43,895 bases of DNA from Firmicutes bacterium AM31-12AC (GCA_003480425.1 QUJA01000021.1:1-43895); one strand, 5' to 3'. Shown: positions 29,737 to 38,318, numbered from the stretch's first letter. Numbers and translations are program-made. The notes: a model not told the origin generated them from the sequence alone.

Positions 29737-30651
29737 TTAATCTGTAAATATATCTTTTTTCTCTGTTTTTCGTGAAATCCTTGCCCGGATGGTATCCCGT
29801 ATCAATGTCTGTTCATAAGGATCAAAGGATTTGTTTGTAATTCCCATATCCAATGCCGTATAAATGTCCAGCCCTTTCTCCATCAAACCAATTGAGCCTA
29901 ATAGTCCTCGCAAATCCAGTGCTTTCGAAGATATCTCGGCATTTTCACATTTCTTCTGTAAATCCAAAAATACTACTGCCAATTCCTCCGAAGCCTCTTT
30001 TCTGATATCTGGATATTGATTGCAGATCAGTTTCACCAGGCTTTCTAATGATATCATTGGCATCTGGATTACCGCAAAACGAGATACCAATGCCTCGTTC
30101 AATTCTTTTGTCCCTGAATATCCGTAATTCATCGTTGCAATAAAACGTGTTGCCGGATGTAGCTGAATCCTCTCATAGCCTGGCACATCAATCGTTTTAC
30201 GGAAATCTAAAGTCGCATGCAGTACTGCCATTGCCTCACTTTTCGCCATATTAATCTCATCCAGTACTGTAAATCCGCCTGTCCTGGCTGCGGTGTACAC
30301 CGGTCCCGGACGAAATGTCACTTCCCCGTTTCGAAATGTATCCATCCCGATCAAGGATGCAGCATCCATATTCACATGAAATGACACATCCCAGCGTGGC
30401 CTGCCGAATACCCCTGCCAGATTTTCCGCAAAAATATTCTTTCCGGTCGCTTTATGTCCTACCAGTAAAATATTTTCTCCGCACAAAAGTGCAGTGACTG
30501 CCTGCTCCCATACCTCTTTACCATAATAAAACTGCTTCGGTAATGGGACTCTGGAAGCATATGCTTCCTCTACCGGATAATTCTTTCGAAATTCTGCTAT
30601 CTCATCAATCAGCTCTTGTCTGATTCCAAGTTCACTTAATTTTTCTAACAA
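29737..30651 (-). CDS. MoxR-family AAA+ ATPase
   Basis: A 304-residue AAA+ protein with Walker A VGHKATGKN (~64-72), Walker B FTVLDEINMAK (~127-137) and the sensor region FIATMNYGYSGTKELNEALVSRFAV. MoxR proteins act with VWA-domain partners in protein activation or assembly; the VWA partner is the next gene. The start is taken as TTG at 30651, with AAGGAAG eight bases upstream; the nearby ATG is out of frame and soon stops. It begins 14 bases after the glycosyltransferase gene, so the three genes may share a transcript. Confidence 0.85.
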   Translation of the reverse strand: MLEKLSELGIRQELIDEIAEFRKNYPVEEAYASRVPLPKQFYYGKEVWEQAVTALLCGENILLVGHKATGKNIFAENLAGVFGRPRWDVSFHVNMDAASLIGMDTFRNGEVTFRPGPVYTAARTGGFTVLDEINMAKSEAMAVLHATLDFRKTIDVPGYERIQLHPATRFIATMNYGYSGTKELNEALVSRFAVIQMPMISLESLVKLICNQYPDIRKEASEELAVVFLDLQKKCENAEISSKALDLRGLLGSIGLMEKGLDIYTALDMGITNKSFDPYEQTLIRDTIRARISRKTEKKDIFTD

Positions 30652-30665
30652 CTGTCATCGCTTCC

Positions 30666-31681
30666 TTAGTTAAACCCAATCAATCTTCTGGCCACAACAT
30701 ATGCCATTGAAGATACTTTTCTTCCTGAGCGTCCCGGCAGATTCATTGTCTGTCCCAAAATTCCATATCGTATCTTCATAAATACTCCATAATCCTTTTG
30801 TTTTAAATACTGCCAGAGTTCTTTCTTCTTCTCCAGATTTTCTTTTTTCTTAGAACGAATACATAAAATTGAAGATACTGTCATCATGATTGCAAGATAA
30901 TTCAACATGTACTTTCTTAATTTTTTACTCTGAATCCTGCGCAGCTCGTACATATCGATCATCGTCTTTGTCACGAAAATCTGCTGATCTATTCTACTGA
31001 TCATCACCTTCTCATTGACAGACTGATCTTCTCTTCCAATAAAATAACGGTAGAAATCTACATTCATATAATACAATGTCCGTACATGTGGAAGTGGGTA
31101 ATATACATAAATATTGTCTACATAAAATGTATGCTTTGGCAAAGTCAACTGACAAAGCTTCAACATATCTGTACGATAAATAACGGAATGCATCAAAATA
31201 TACTGTCCGATATGGAATTGTCCAATCTCATCCCATTTTAAAATCTGATTTTCCGGAAGTACATTGTCATAACGAATTACTTTTTTATGCTCCATTCCAA
31301 CTTTCTCATATACATAGTTTGCAATGAGCATGTCTACTTCCTGCTCTTCTTCTTCAAAATTTTTTAGTACATTCAGAATTTTCATCAAAGAAATCCGATC
31401 TACCCAGTCATCGCTGTCTACCACTTTAAAATATTTTCCGCTTGCATGTGCTAATCCGGCATTTACAGCATCCCCATGTCCACCGTTTTCTTTATTAATA
31501 AGCTTAACGATTCCCGGATACTTTTCTTCATATTCTTTTCCAATCTCAGCTGTGCGATCTTTTGACCCATCATTTACAATGAGAATTTCAACATCTTCGC
31601 CTCCCGGAAGATGGATTCGATTGCCTGTGCCATATAAGTTTCCGAGTTGTAACACGGAATCGCAAATGATATATATTTCAT
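30666..31681 (-). CDS. Family 2 glycosyltransferase (frameshifted near start)
   Basis: A protein of about 338 residues of the GT-A/GT2 type: MKYISFAIPCYNSETYMAQAI at the start, ILIVNDGSKDRT, then FKVVDSDDWVDR with the metal-binding DxD. The last ~90 residues are basic with one hydrophobic stretch, which could hold it at the membrane. The first ~24 codons are in another frame; at about 31610 ATCTTCCGG needs one more C to read SILPGGEDVEIL. It probably transfers a sugar to a cell-surface glycan or lipid; the acceptor is unknown. The start at 31681 has AGGGG upstream. Confidence 0.85.
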
Positions 31682-31776
31682 TGTTCTACCCCTATTCTTT
31701 TTCTTTTATACTCCCACAAGTATACCCCAGATTCTCTTATTTTCCAACAAATTTCTTATAATATGTCTCTTCTGGC

Positions 31777-31805
31777 TTGTCAACTCATATTTCCAATGTT
31801 ACTAT
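31777..31805 (+). promoter_or_regulatory. Phosphofructokinase promoter
   Basis: TTGTCA (31777-31782), 17 bases, TACTAT (31800-31805), about 100 bases before the start codon. A weaker second candidate is TTGTCG then TATCAT further downstream. Confidence 0.45.
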
Positions 31806-31907
31806 AAGGGCATGAATTTTAGGAATTTTTTATAATTATTTTTGTCGGTTACAGTATACATATGTATCATATCCGGCAACAAATCATTTCATTGGAGGAC
31901 ATATAGT

Positions 31908-33146
31908 ATGAAGAAAAATGCAATTGTCGGTCAGTCCGGCGGACCTACCGCAGTAATTAATGCCAGCCTGTACGGAGTTGTCTACGAAGCTTTGAATCGC
32001 GAGGATGTATTCGGTAATGTTTATGGCATGATCAACGGGATTGAAGGTTTCCTGCATGACCAGCTGATGGACATGAAACCTCTGGATGCATCCGGAGAAC
32101 TTGAATTGATCAAAACAACACCGGGCTCTTATCTTGGTTCCTGCCGCTATAAACTGCCGGAAGATTTAAGCGACACTGTTTATCCAAAATTATTTGAAAA
32201 ATTTGAAAAATATAACATCGGATACTTTTTCTATATCGGTGGAAATGATTCCATGGATACAGTCAGCAAACTTTCCCGCTATGCTGCATCAATCAACAGT
32301 GATATTCGTTTTATGGGACTTCCTAAAACAATCGATAATGACCTTGTACTCACCGATCATACACCTGGTTTTGGAAGTGCTGCCAAGTATGTTGCTTCCA
32401 CAGTAAGAGAAATTGCTATTGACGCTTCTGTTTATGACAACAAACAATCTGTTACCATTGTAGAAATTATGGGACGTCATGCCGGATGGCTTACTGCTGC
32501 CAGTGCATTGGCAAGAAAATTTAAAAATGATAATCCAGTGTTGATCTATCTGCCGGAAGTTGCATTTGACCAGGATGCATTTATCGAAAAAATAAAATCA
32601 AGTCTTGAGACAACTTCCAACCTGGTTGTTTGTATTTCAGAAGGTATCCACACTGCAGACGGAACATTTATCTGTGAGCTTGGCAGTGAAGTCGGCGTAG
32701 ATACATTCGGTCATAAGATGCTGACTGGTTCCGGAAAGTATCTGGAGAATCTGGTTAAAGAGCGTCTTGGAGTTAAAGTACGTTCTGTTGAGTTAAATGT
32801 ATCTCAGCGTTGCTCTAGTGCAATGCTCTCCAAAACTGACCAGAAGGAAGCCATCGCTTCCGGTTCTTTCGGTGTCACTGCCGCAATAAAAGGCGAAACC
32901 GGAAAAATGGTCGCATTCAAACGCCAGTCTCCTCTCACACTTGATGCAGACTATGTGTTAAATTATGCAACAGAAGATGTGAATGAAATCTGTAATAAAG
33001 AAAAGACTGTCCCTCTGGAATGGATTTCCGAAGATGGCTCTGATGTTACAGAAGCTTTTCTTGCATATGCAAGACCTCTTGTTCGTGGAAATGTTTTGGT
33101 TCCAACTGATGAAGATGATCTTCCGAAATTTGCATACCGTAAATAA
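31908..33146 (+). CDS. 6-phosphofructokinase, probably PPi-dependent
   Basis: A 412-residue phosphofructokinase with N-terminal GQSGGPTAVINAS, GGNDSMDT (~111-118), PKTIDNDL (~139-146) and IVEIMGRHAGWL. PKTIDND, with Lys where ATP enzymes have Gly, is the mark of pyrophosphate-dependent forms, which phosphorylate fructose-6-phosphate reversibly in glycolysis. Typical PPi enzymes have GGDD; here the second position is Asn, so phosphate-donor choice is not certain. GGAGG (31894-31898) lies nine bases before the ATG, which rules out the longer in-frame start at 31842. It stands alone and ends in a strong two-way terminator. Confidence 0.92.
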   Translation: MKKNAIVGQSGGPTAVINASLYGVVYEALNREDVFGNVYGMINGIEGFLHDQLMDMKPLDASGELELIKTTPGSYLGSCRYKLPEDLSDTVYPKLFEKFEKYNIGYFFYIGGNDSMDTVSKLSRYAASINSDIRFMGLPKTIDNDLVLTDHTPGFGSAAKYVASTVREIAIDASVYDNKQSVTIVEIMGRHAGWLTAASALARKFKNDNPVLIYLPEVAFDQDAFIEKIKSSLETTSNLVVCISEGIHTADGTFICELGSEVGVDTFGHKMLTGSGKYLENLVKERLGVKVRSVELNVSQRCSSAMLSKTDQKEAIASGSFGVTAAIKGETGKMVAFKRQSPLTLDADYVLNYATEDVNEICNKEKTVPLEWISEDGSDVTEAFLAYARPLVRGNVLVPTDEDDLPKFAYRK

Positions 33147-33186
33147 TCAAAAAAAGAATGTGCCACGGCACATTCTTTTTTTGATT
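33145..33186. terminator. Bidirectional terminator between phosphofructokinase and 5'-nucleotidase genes
   Basis: A perfect 20-base stem (AATCAAAAAAAGAATGTGCC and its complement) with a two-base loop. The A-run on one side and T-run on the other serve both convergent genes. The first arm overlaps the phosphofructokinase stop codon. Confidence 0.92.
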
Positions 33187-33190
33187 ATTT

Positions 33191-35143
33191 TTATTTCTCT
33201 TTACGTCTTTTTAATCTGCGGACAATTTTTCGAATCAGGAAAATAAGCAGAACAATAAGTAAAATAATTACGATAACAACTCCTACTATCATCACAAAAT
33301 ACTTATTCGGATGCTTTACCAGATCAATTATATTTTTACTGTCATCTACAACTTTACGTCCATGTGTTGTTGCATAATACTCTGGAACATTTGCAATTCC
33401 ATCTCCATCTGTATCATCAAAAGACTGCATATATCTTGCAATTGCATCCCAGGCTTTTAATTCTCTGTCGCCTTCCATGATTGCCTGATCTTCCAGGTTT
33501 TCTATCGGATTTCCATCCTTATCTTTCGGTGTGATTGCCAGTAAGCCATATGACATATCCATCACTGACCCAAGCATTTGTCCTGTATAAAGGTCTGTCA
33601 CTACATGATATAATTTATCATCTTGAATCTCTACTCTTTCACCATCTGCATCTGTCAGATAGCAATCTGTAACTTTATTTAAAATCATTCTGTGTGGGTT
33701 AAATGTAAAGTTTAACCCGCTGCAATACAGTCTTGCGGTTGTCATAAAATCCGAAATTGAAGCATCTAATTCCGCCGCCAGCTTTAATTCTTTGCCCGTC
33801 AGATACGCACTGATCAAAGGATATCCGGCAAGTCCGTCTTTTCCGATTCCCAGTGAAAATGAATTATAAACTGCCTCTACTGTAATATCGCCTTTTGTAT
33901 ACGTATCTCGGACTGTTCCACTAGGAACAACAGCCACGTCTACTGCATCTCCATCATAATATTTTGAATTTTCGACAGCATATACATAAGCATCTGACAT
34001 GATATTTCCAAGATTTAACTCTTCATGCTTTGTACCCATATCTTGCAAACTATTGAATTCCACATTATTTTCCGCAAGAATTTCCTCTCTTGTATACCCA
34101 AAATTGGAAAGGTATTTTTTATCTACAGTATCCATCAATGCATCAATCTTCCGTTGTGTTTCTTCATCTGCTTTTATCTCATCTGATACTGGAATTAATT
34201 TATACGATGTTAAATCCCATCGGCCATCTTCTTTCTGTGTCAGCGAAAGCGAACCAAGATTTCTTCCGTATTCCCCACAGGATACAATATATGTATTTCC
34301 ATGTTGAATTGGCTCGTCTAACTGAGAATGTGTATGTCCACTAATGATCAAATCAATATCCGGCACTGCTTTTGCAATAAGCTCATCCTCAGACTTATCT
34401 TCGTCATCCCAGGTTCCACTATGAGATACACAGGCAATCATATCCACTTTCTCATTTTTCTTAATTTCTTCTACTGTTTGCTTTACTGCTTCTATCGGAT
34501 CTTTAAAAATCAGTTCACATGTCGGTGCACATGTCAATGCGTCTTTTCCAAACACCCCCAGCACAGCAATCTTTACATCACCTTTTTGAACCACCACATA
34601 ATCTTTTACACCATATGTCTCAAATGCTGATTTTATCTGGCTTTGTCCCTCGCTTAAACCAGCGTCTTCCATCGCATCCCAATCTACATTACACACTACC
34701 AGATTCGGTACTGTTTCACCGGAATTCTTTGCCGCTTCCAGCATATTTGCAAGACCCTTGGAGCGATAATCAAATTCATGATTTCCCAGTGTCGTCACAT
34801 CGTATCCGAGATACCCTAACATACGAAGTTCAGCTGCCTCTGTATCATATACTGCCTGAATCAGCGTTCCCATCGAAAAATCCCCACCATCCAACAAAAG
34901 CGTATCCGGATTGTTCTTTTTTTGCTCGTCAATCAATGTCTTGATTTTCGCAAAACCTCCCACTTCTTCCTTCTCACCATTTATAACTGTTGAGAAGCTG
35001 TTTAAATGCGAGTGTGTGTCGTGGGTAAATAATACATCCAGTTTCTTTGCCCCATCCGCTGCCTGAACCGAAAATCCCAACAGCAATGGAATCAGCATTG
35101 TAACTGAAAGTATAAATACCACTACTTTCTTCCATTTTTTCAT
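33191..35143 (-). CDS. Membrane-anchored 5'-nucleotidase / UDP-sugar hydrolase family protein
   Basis: A 650-residue exported protein. Residues 1-28 are a signal peptide. The metallophosphatase domain has FTHDTHSH (39-46), LLDGGDFSMG, LGNHEFDY, CVSHSG and ISGHTHSQ; the 5'-nucleotidase C-terminal domain follows (SDAYVYAVENS, GTVRDTY, LYCSGLNFTFN). Near the C-terminus DDTDGDGIANVPEY looks like a calcium-binding repeat, followed by one membrane segment and a basic tail. It would release nucleosides or sugars from nucleotides outside the cell, anchored to the membrane. Its 3' end meets the phosphofructokinase gene at the shared terminator. Confidence 0.9.
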   Translation of the reverse strand: MKKWKKVVVFILSVTMLIPLLLGFSVQAADGAKKLDVLFTHDTHSHLNSFSTVINGEKEEVGGFAKIKTLIDEQKKNNPDTLLLDGGDFSMGTLIQAVYDTEAAELRMLGYLGYDVTTLGNHEFDYRSKGLANMLEAAKNSGETVPNLVVCNVDWDAMEDAGLSEGQSQIKSAFETYGVKDYVVVQKGDVKIAVLGVFGKDALTCAPTCELIFKDPIEAVKQTVEEIKKNEKVDMIACVSHSGTWDDEDKSEDELIAKAVPDIDLIISGHTHSQLDEPIQHGNTYIVSCGEYGRNLGSLSLTQKEDGRWDLTSYKLIPVSDEIKADEETQRKIDALMDTVDKKYLSNFGYTREEILAENNVEFNSLQDMGTKHEELNLGNIMSDAYVYAVENSKYYDGDAVDVAVVPSGTVRDTYTKGDITVEAVYNSFSLGIGKDGLAGYPLISAYLTGKELKLAAELDASISDFMTTARLYCSGLNFTFNPHRMILNKVTDCYLTDADGERVEIQDDKLYHVVTDLYTGQMLGSVMDMSYGLLAITPKDKDGNPIENLEDQAIMEGDRELKAWDAIARYMQSFDDTDGDGIANVPEYYATTHGRKVVDDSKNIIDLVKHPNKYFVMIVGVVIVIILLIVLLIFLIRKIVRRLKRRKEK

Positions 35144-35236
35144 ATTGCATTTACCTGCCTCTTTTTATATTATTTATTAATTTTATCATTTAATTGAGGC
35201 AATAGCAATAGACCAACAGGGGAACCAACAGGGATG

Positions 35237-35319
35237 GGGATGAACCAATGGGGACGGGGATAAGTGGCATTTTGCCTGAGCAAAAAGCCACATTATCCCC
35301 GTCCCCATTGGTTCATCCC
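35237..35319. repeat. REP-like palindrome (27-base arms)
   Basis: Arms 35237-35263 and 35293-35319 are perfectly complementary (core TGAACCAATGGGGACGGGGA), with a further GTGGC / GCCAC stem inside. Partial copies of the arm motif (GGGGAACCAACAGGGATG) lie just to the left. GGGGAC palindromes of this type are typical of REP elements linked to REP-associated tyrosine transposases; no transposase is in this window. The right arm supplies the last codons and stop of the neighbouring gene. Confidence 0.75.
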
Positions 35320-36714
35320 ATCTCTATCCAGGAACATTCTTTTTCGGATTACCGGTTCCGGTGCTGTTTTCTGATACCTGCAGATACTAAGCAGTAATCC
35401 AAGCAAAATATAAGAAGCCAGGATTCCTGATCTTTCCGTCCCAAAAAATGGACAGTAGATTCCCATCTCACCAACTCCACCCAGATTCTCTAAGATAAAA
35501 ACAATTGCCTGAATCAGGAACAACGCCGTGCATCCTGTTCCCATCACCATTCCAAGCTGGTTCTTCTGATTTAACGAAATCTTGGCAAACCGAAGAATCA
35601 GAACTACCAGACAAAGAACCAACAGAATACCTGCTAGGATTCCGTAAGCAGCTACCACACTGGCAAGCAGATGGACTCTTCCGTCTACGTATGTCAGAAG
35701 TTCTTTAAACTGCGGATTGCCATGAAATGCTGAGCTTCCGGAAATCATTTCCCGAATCACATTGACTCTTGGGAAATCTACTGCATAATCACCGATCGAG
35801 AAAATAGCCGCTATACGCTCTTTCTGGTAAGCCATGCCAAAACACCAGATGCCTCCTGCAAGCAGTACCGGTATCAGAACAACAACTACTCCGATTCCAG
35901 TAAGTACTGCTTTTTTACAAACCTGAAACCAGCCTTTGTAAACAGCCGCCGCCAAAACCACACAATAAACCACTTCCAGTATCATTGCCGCGATCAGGCT
36001 CTGGCATCTTATGATCAGAAAATAAGACGGAATGATCATCCAGAGGATTGCCTTTAAAATTCCTCGGTATCCCTGACCTCTGTAACTATATAATACCGCT
36101 GCAAACAACGGAATTGTCAGCCAGAGCAAATCAATCAGATTCAATACAATATTTCCGAAAGGCATTATGATATATCTTGTTGTCCCATACATTTTCGCAC
36201 CGGCGACCTGCAGTCCAATGAAAAGTAACACCTGATATGCGATCAAGATTGGTTTTGCATAAACCGCAATCCTCGTATAATCCATATAGCAAATGCCGAT
36301 CATCAGCACAAGTCCGAGTAAAAGTGCCGGCAGTTCCAGAGATGTATGCCAGCTCGATGACGTTCCTACCCAGAACAATTCTTCTGTTTTTCCCGCACTC
36401 TGCTCAATGCCTAGAACAGTCTGATACATAATGCTTCGTAAAAGATAACCTGCAAGACTTAATCCAACGATCAGTGCGATCATCCCCCACGCCATTGTCG
36501 GCCGGTGGATTCTGTCCATCTCAAGCCCGACTTCTACCGGATCTCCCATCTCTCGAATCGCAGCTTCTTCCGCTTCTGTCTGGCCCATTCCCTCACCTAG
36601 GAATTCTGCTTTCTGATCCTCAATGTGATCATTGATTTCCTGTTCTATCGTCGCTCTTGCCATCTTACAGCGAATCTGTTCTGTTAATATATGCAAATAC
36701 TCCTCTCGTCTCAT
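35293..36714 (-). CDS. HAAS-domain protein fused to FtsW/RodA/SpoVE-like membrane domain
   Basis: A 473-residue protein. The N-terminal ~75 residues are a HAAS/permease-prefix (DUF1700-like) helical domain (MRREEYLHILTEQI to AAIREMGDPVEVG). About ten membrane segments follow, whose C-terminal part (AYQKERIAAIF, MISGSSAFHG, YCPFFGTERSGILASYILLGLLLSI) resembles FtsW/RodA/SpoVE lipid-II-linked glycosyltransferases. The start is ATG at 36714, with AAGGGGTGA upstream. It follows the PadR gene by 15 bases; PadR plus HAAS-FtsW pairs are common in Clostridia and suggest regulated cell-wall synthesis. The last eight residues are encoded by a REP-like palindrome, so the original C-terminus may have been replaced. 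Confidence 0.85.
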   Translation of the reverse strand: MRREEYLHILTEQIRCKMARATIEQEINDHIEDQKAEFLGEGMGQTEAEEAAIREMGDPVEVGLEMDRIHRPTMAWGMIALIVGLSLAGYLLRSIMYQTVLGIEQSAGKTEELFWVGTSSSWHTSLELPALLLGLVLMIGICYMDYTRIAVYAKPILIAYQVLLFIGLQVAGAKMYGTTRYIIMPFGNIVLNLIDLLWLTIPLFAAVLYSYRGQGYRGILKAILWMIIPSYFLIIRCQSLIAAMILEVVYCVVLAAAVYKGWFQVCKKAVLTGIGVVVVLIPVLLAGGIWCFGMAYQKERIAAIFSIGDYAVDFPRVNVIREMISGSSAFHGNPQFKELLTYVDGRVHLLASVVAAYGILAGILLVLCLVVLILRFAKISLNQKNQLGMVMGTGCTALFLIQAIVFILENLGGVGEMGIYCPFFGTERSGILASYILLGLLLSICRYQKTAPEPVIRKRMFLDRDGMNQWGRG

Positions 36715-36729
36715 CAAACATCACCCCTT

Positions 36730-37062
36730 CTAACAAAGCGCTGCATTTAGCACATTCACTACAGCTGATGAATAAATTTCCCACTCTTCTTTCTTCTCTG
36801 CTAAAACTTTCCTCCCAGTTTTCGTAATACTGTAATACTTACGGACCTTGCCGCCAACCTCTTTCTCATAGACCGTCAGATATTTCTTATCTTCCATCCC
36901 ATGAAGTAATGGATATAATGTTCCTGCCTTTAATTCAAATACATTCTGGGACTTTTCTCTTAAGGTCTCGATCATCTCGTAACCATACATATCCTTTTCA
37001 GATAAAAGCTTTAATAACAACATCGTTGTGCTTCCTGATACCAGACTTCTATCAACTGCCAT
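36730..37062 (-). CDS. PadR-family transcriptional repressor
   Basis: A 110-residue regulator with the PadR winged helix: LLLKLLSEKDMYGYEMIETL, then FELKAGTLYPLLHGMEDKKYLTV and the wing GKVRKYYSITKTGRKVL, ending in a short dimerising helix. It lies 15 bases before the HAAS-FtsW gene and has AGGAGG before its ATG. PadR proteins usually repress their own operon; here two copies of a 21-base motif lie over and after the promoter, giving a clear candidate operator. Confidence 0.92.
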   Translation of the reverse strand: MAVDRSLVSGSTTMLLLKLLSEKDMYGYEMIETLREKSQNVFELKAGTLYPLLHGMEDKKYLTVYEKEVGGKVRKYYSITKTGRKVLAEKKEEWEIYSSAVVNVLNAALC

Positions 37063-37130
37063 AACAATTCCTCCTAATCTTCTGATTTCACGTTAACCGT
37101 ACACTTCTTAACATTCTCATTGCAAAATGA

Positions 37131-37194
37131 CGCGCACCTCTGCAATCCTGCCGGAGGCTATATCAACTGGGGGATTTACTCCCAGCTGATATAT
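37131..37194 (-). repeat. Modular hairpin repeat, short copy R3
   Basis: On the minus strand ATATCAGCTGGGAG pairs with CCCCCAGTTGATAT to form a short hairpin, followed by the family core GCCTCCGGCAGGATTGCAGA. It lacks the inner GACTCCCACC stem and the later hairpins seen in copies R1 and R2. It sits in the PadR leader. Confidence 0.75.
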
Positions 37195-37247
37195 CGGTTA
37201 TCTATATATCTTAGCTTGATTATATATCGACTATCTATATATGTCAA
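37189..37247 (-). promoter_or_regulatory. PadR operon promoter with duplicated operator
   Basis: Minus strand TTGACA (37242-37247), 17 bases, TATAAT (37219-37224): a perfect consensus promoter. The motif ATATATAGATARYCGATATA occurs twice, at 37222-37242 (filling the spacer) and 37189-37209 (just downstream), centres 33 bases apart, or about three helix turns. This is a likely site for autoregulation by PadR. Confidence 0.8.
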
Positions 37248-37320
37248 TAAAAGAATCCTCAATTCTTTACATTTTCAATATATAAAAAAACAAACAGACA
37301 GTAATTGTAAGCTAGCAACA

Positions 37321-37354
37321 AAAAAAGACCAATGAATACAATCATTGATCTTTT
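37321..37354 (-). terminator. Terminator of the tRNA operon
   Basis: Minus-strand hairpin AAGATCAATGA / TCATTGGTCTT with a short loop, then TTTTTT, just after the tRNA-Lys gene. Confidence 0.85.
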
Positions 37355-37361
37355 CCTACAG

Positions 37362-37434
37362 TGAGCGTGCGGGGATTCGAACCCCGGACAACTTGATTAA
37401 AAGTCAAGTGCTCTACCACCTGAGCTACACGCCC
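37362..37434 (-). tRNA. tRNA-Lys (TTT)
   Basis: A 73-base cloverleaf with acceptor GGGCGTG / CACGCTC, anticodon loop CTTTTAA (anticodon TTT) and T-arm GGGGTTCGAATCCCC. Last of five tRNA genes in a minus-strand operon. Confidence 0.95.
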
Positions 37435-37492
37435 ATATTAAATTATTTTGATTAACCGAACTTGTATAATCGGCAAATTTTCTTTTGAAAAG

Positions 37493-37567
37493 GGTGGGTA
37501 GTGGGACTCGAACCCACGATATCCGGAACCACAATCCGACGCGCTAACCAACTGCACCATACCCACC
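37493..37567 (-). tRNA. tRNA-His (GTG)
   Basis: Anticodon loop TTGTGGT (anticodon GTG). The extra 5' G (-1) pairs with C73, the hallmark of tRNA-His; acceptor GTGGGTA / TACCCAC. Confidence 0.95.
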
Positions 37568-37571
37568 ATAC

Positions 37572-37645
37572 CGAGCCTGGGGGGATTCGAACCCTCGACC
37601 TACGGCTTAGAAGGCCGTTGCTCTATCCAGCTGAGCTACAGACTC
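37572..37645 (-). tRNA. tRNA-Arg (TCT)
   Basis: Acceptor GAGTCTG / CAGGCTC, anticodon loop CTTCTAA (anticodon TCT), T-loop TTCGAAT. Third gene of the tRNA operon. Confidence 0.95.
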
Positions 37646-37694
37646 ATATCATATTCCCCTTTTCTCTGGTTTCCTACGAAAATTCCGTAAGAAA

Positions 37695-37764
37695 AGCGGT
37701 GATGGGAATCGAACCCACGTATCCAGCTTGGAAGGCTGGTGTTCTACCATTGAACTACACCCGC
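37695..37764 (-). tRNA. tRNA-Gly (TCC), one base missing in acceptor stem
   Basis: Starts GCGGGTGTAGTTCAATGGTA with anticodon loop CTTCCAA (anticodon TCC). The 3' acceptor strand reads CACCGC, where CACCCGC is needed to pair with GCGGGTG, so one C is missing (plus-strand 37698-37700). A tRNA without it would not fold properly, which points to a base-calling error. Confidence 0.9.
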
Positions 37765-37768
37765 AAAG

Positions 37769-37842
37769 TCGGGGTGACAGGATTCGAACCTGCGACCTCC
37801 TGGTCCCAAACCAGCGCTCTAGCCAAGCTGAGCCACACCCCG
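37769..37842 (-). tRNA. tRNA-Pro (TGG)
   Basis: Acceptor CGGGGTG / CACCCCG, anticodon loop TTTGGGA (anticodon TGG). First gene of the operon Pro-Gly-Arg-His-Lys. Confidence 0.95.
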
Positions 37843-37883
37843 ATATTGTGCTTTGTTTCCGTCTCATCCGTAAGACAAGAGTT

Positions 37884-37912
37884 ATTATATTGCAAGGAAA
37901 AGGAAAAGTCAA
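37884..37912 (-). promoter_or_regulatory. tRNA operon promoter
   Basis: Minus strand TTGACT (37907-37912), 17 bases, TATAAT (37884-37889), about 40 bases before tRNA-Pro. Confidence 0.85.
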
Positions 37913-38005
37913 CACCTTTTTTTATTTTTTTTATTTTTTCTTTTGTGGTGTACCATGGTTGAAATATATGGAACACCGAGAAAATTTACTTTTCTTCTAT
38001 CTAAT

Positions 38006-38318
38006 GTATCTATATCCTAGGTTTATTCACTGTCGTAGATGTTCTTTGGGCAACTGATGTATCTGCACTGCCTTGATATTTGCTTCCACAGATACTCTTT
38101 TTCAGGCCAATGTATCTACAACTTGCTCTTCTTTGAACTTGCAGATGCTTTTCAGCCTGCTTGGCCTGTATAATTGCATCTGCATCTTGCCTTTTCTAGA
38201 ACTTGAGGATACTTCCTTCGCAAATTTTGCATCTACATCACACGTTTTCGATAACGTGAGGATGCTCCTCAGTAAAATTACTCATCCCCAACCTACTCTT
38301 TCTATACCTTGCAGATAC
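38006..38318. repeat. Tandem array of six diverged hairpin units, 53-base period
   Basis: Units begin at 38006, 38059, 38112, 38176, 38229 and about 38282. The spacing is 53 bases, except one 64-base step. Each unit is a 37-base imperfect hairpin opening GYATCT and closing AGATRC or GGATRC, followed by about 16 bases that are themselves similar between units (TCTTT or TCCTC, then AG and an A-rich part). Units differ by many substitutions, several of which keep pairing (GTATCT with AGATAC, GCATCT with GGATGC). The period is not a multiple of three and no frame stays open, so it is probably non-coding. The rest of 37913-38374 holds nothing else I recognise. Confidence 0.7.

Noticed and set aside
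37501..37962. Open frames across the tRNA cluster
   Set aside because: These are chance translations of tRNA genes (the familiar GLEPTISG and GGIRTLDLRLRR type) and are not proteins.
38006..38318. CRISPR array
   Set aside because: The units are too diverged to be CRISPR repeats and the 16-base linkers resemble each other instead of being unique spacers. No cas gene is present.
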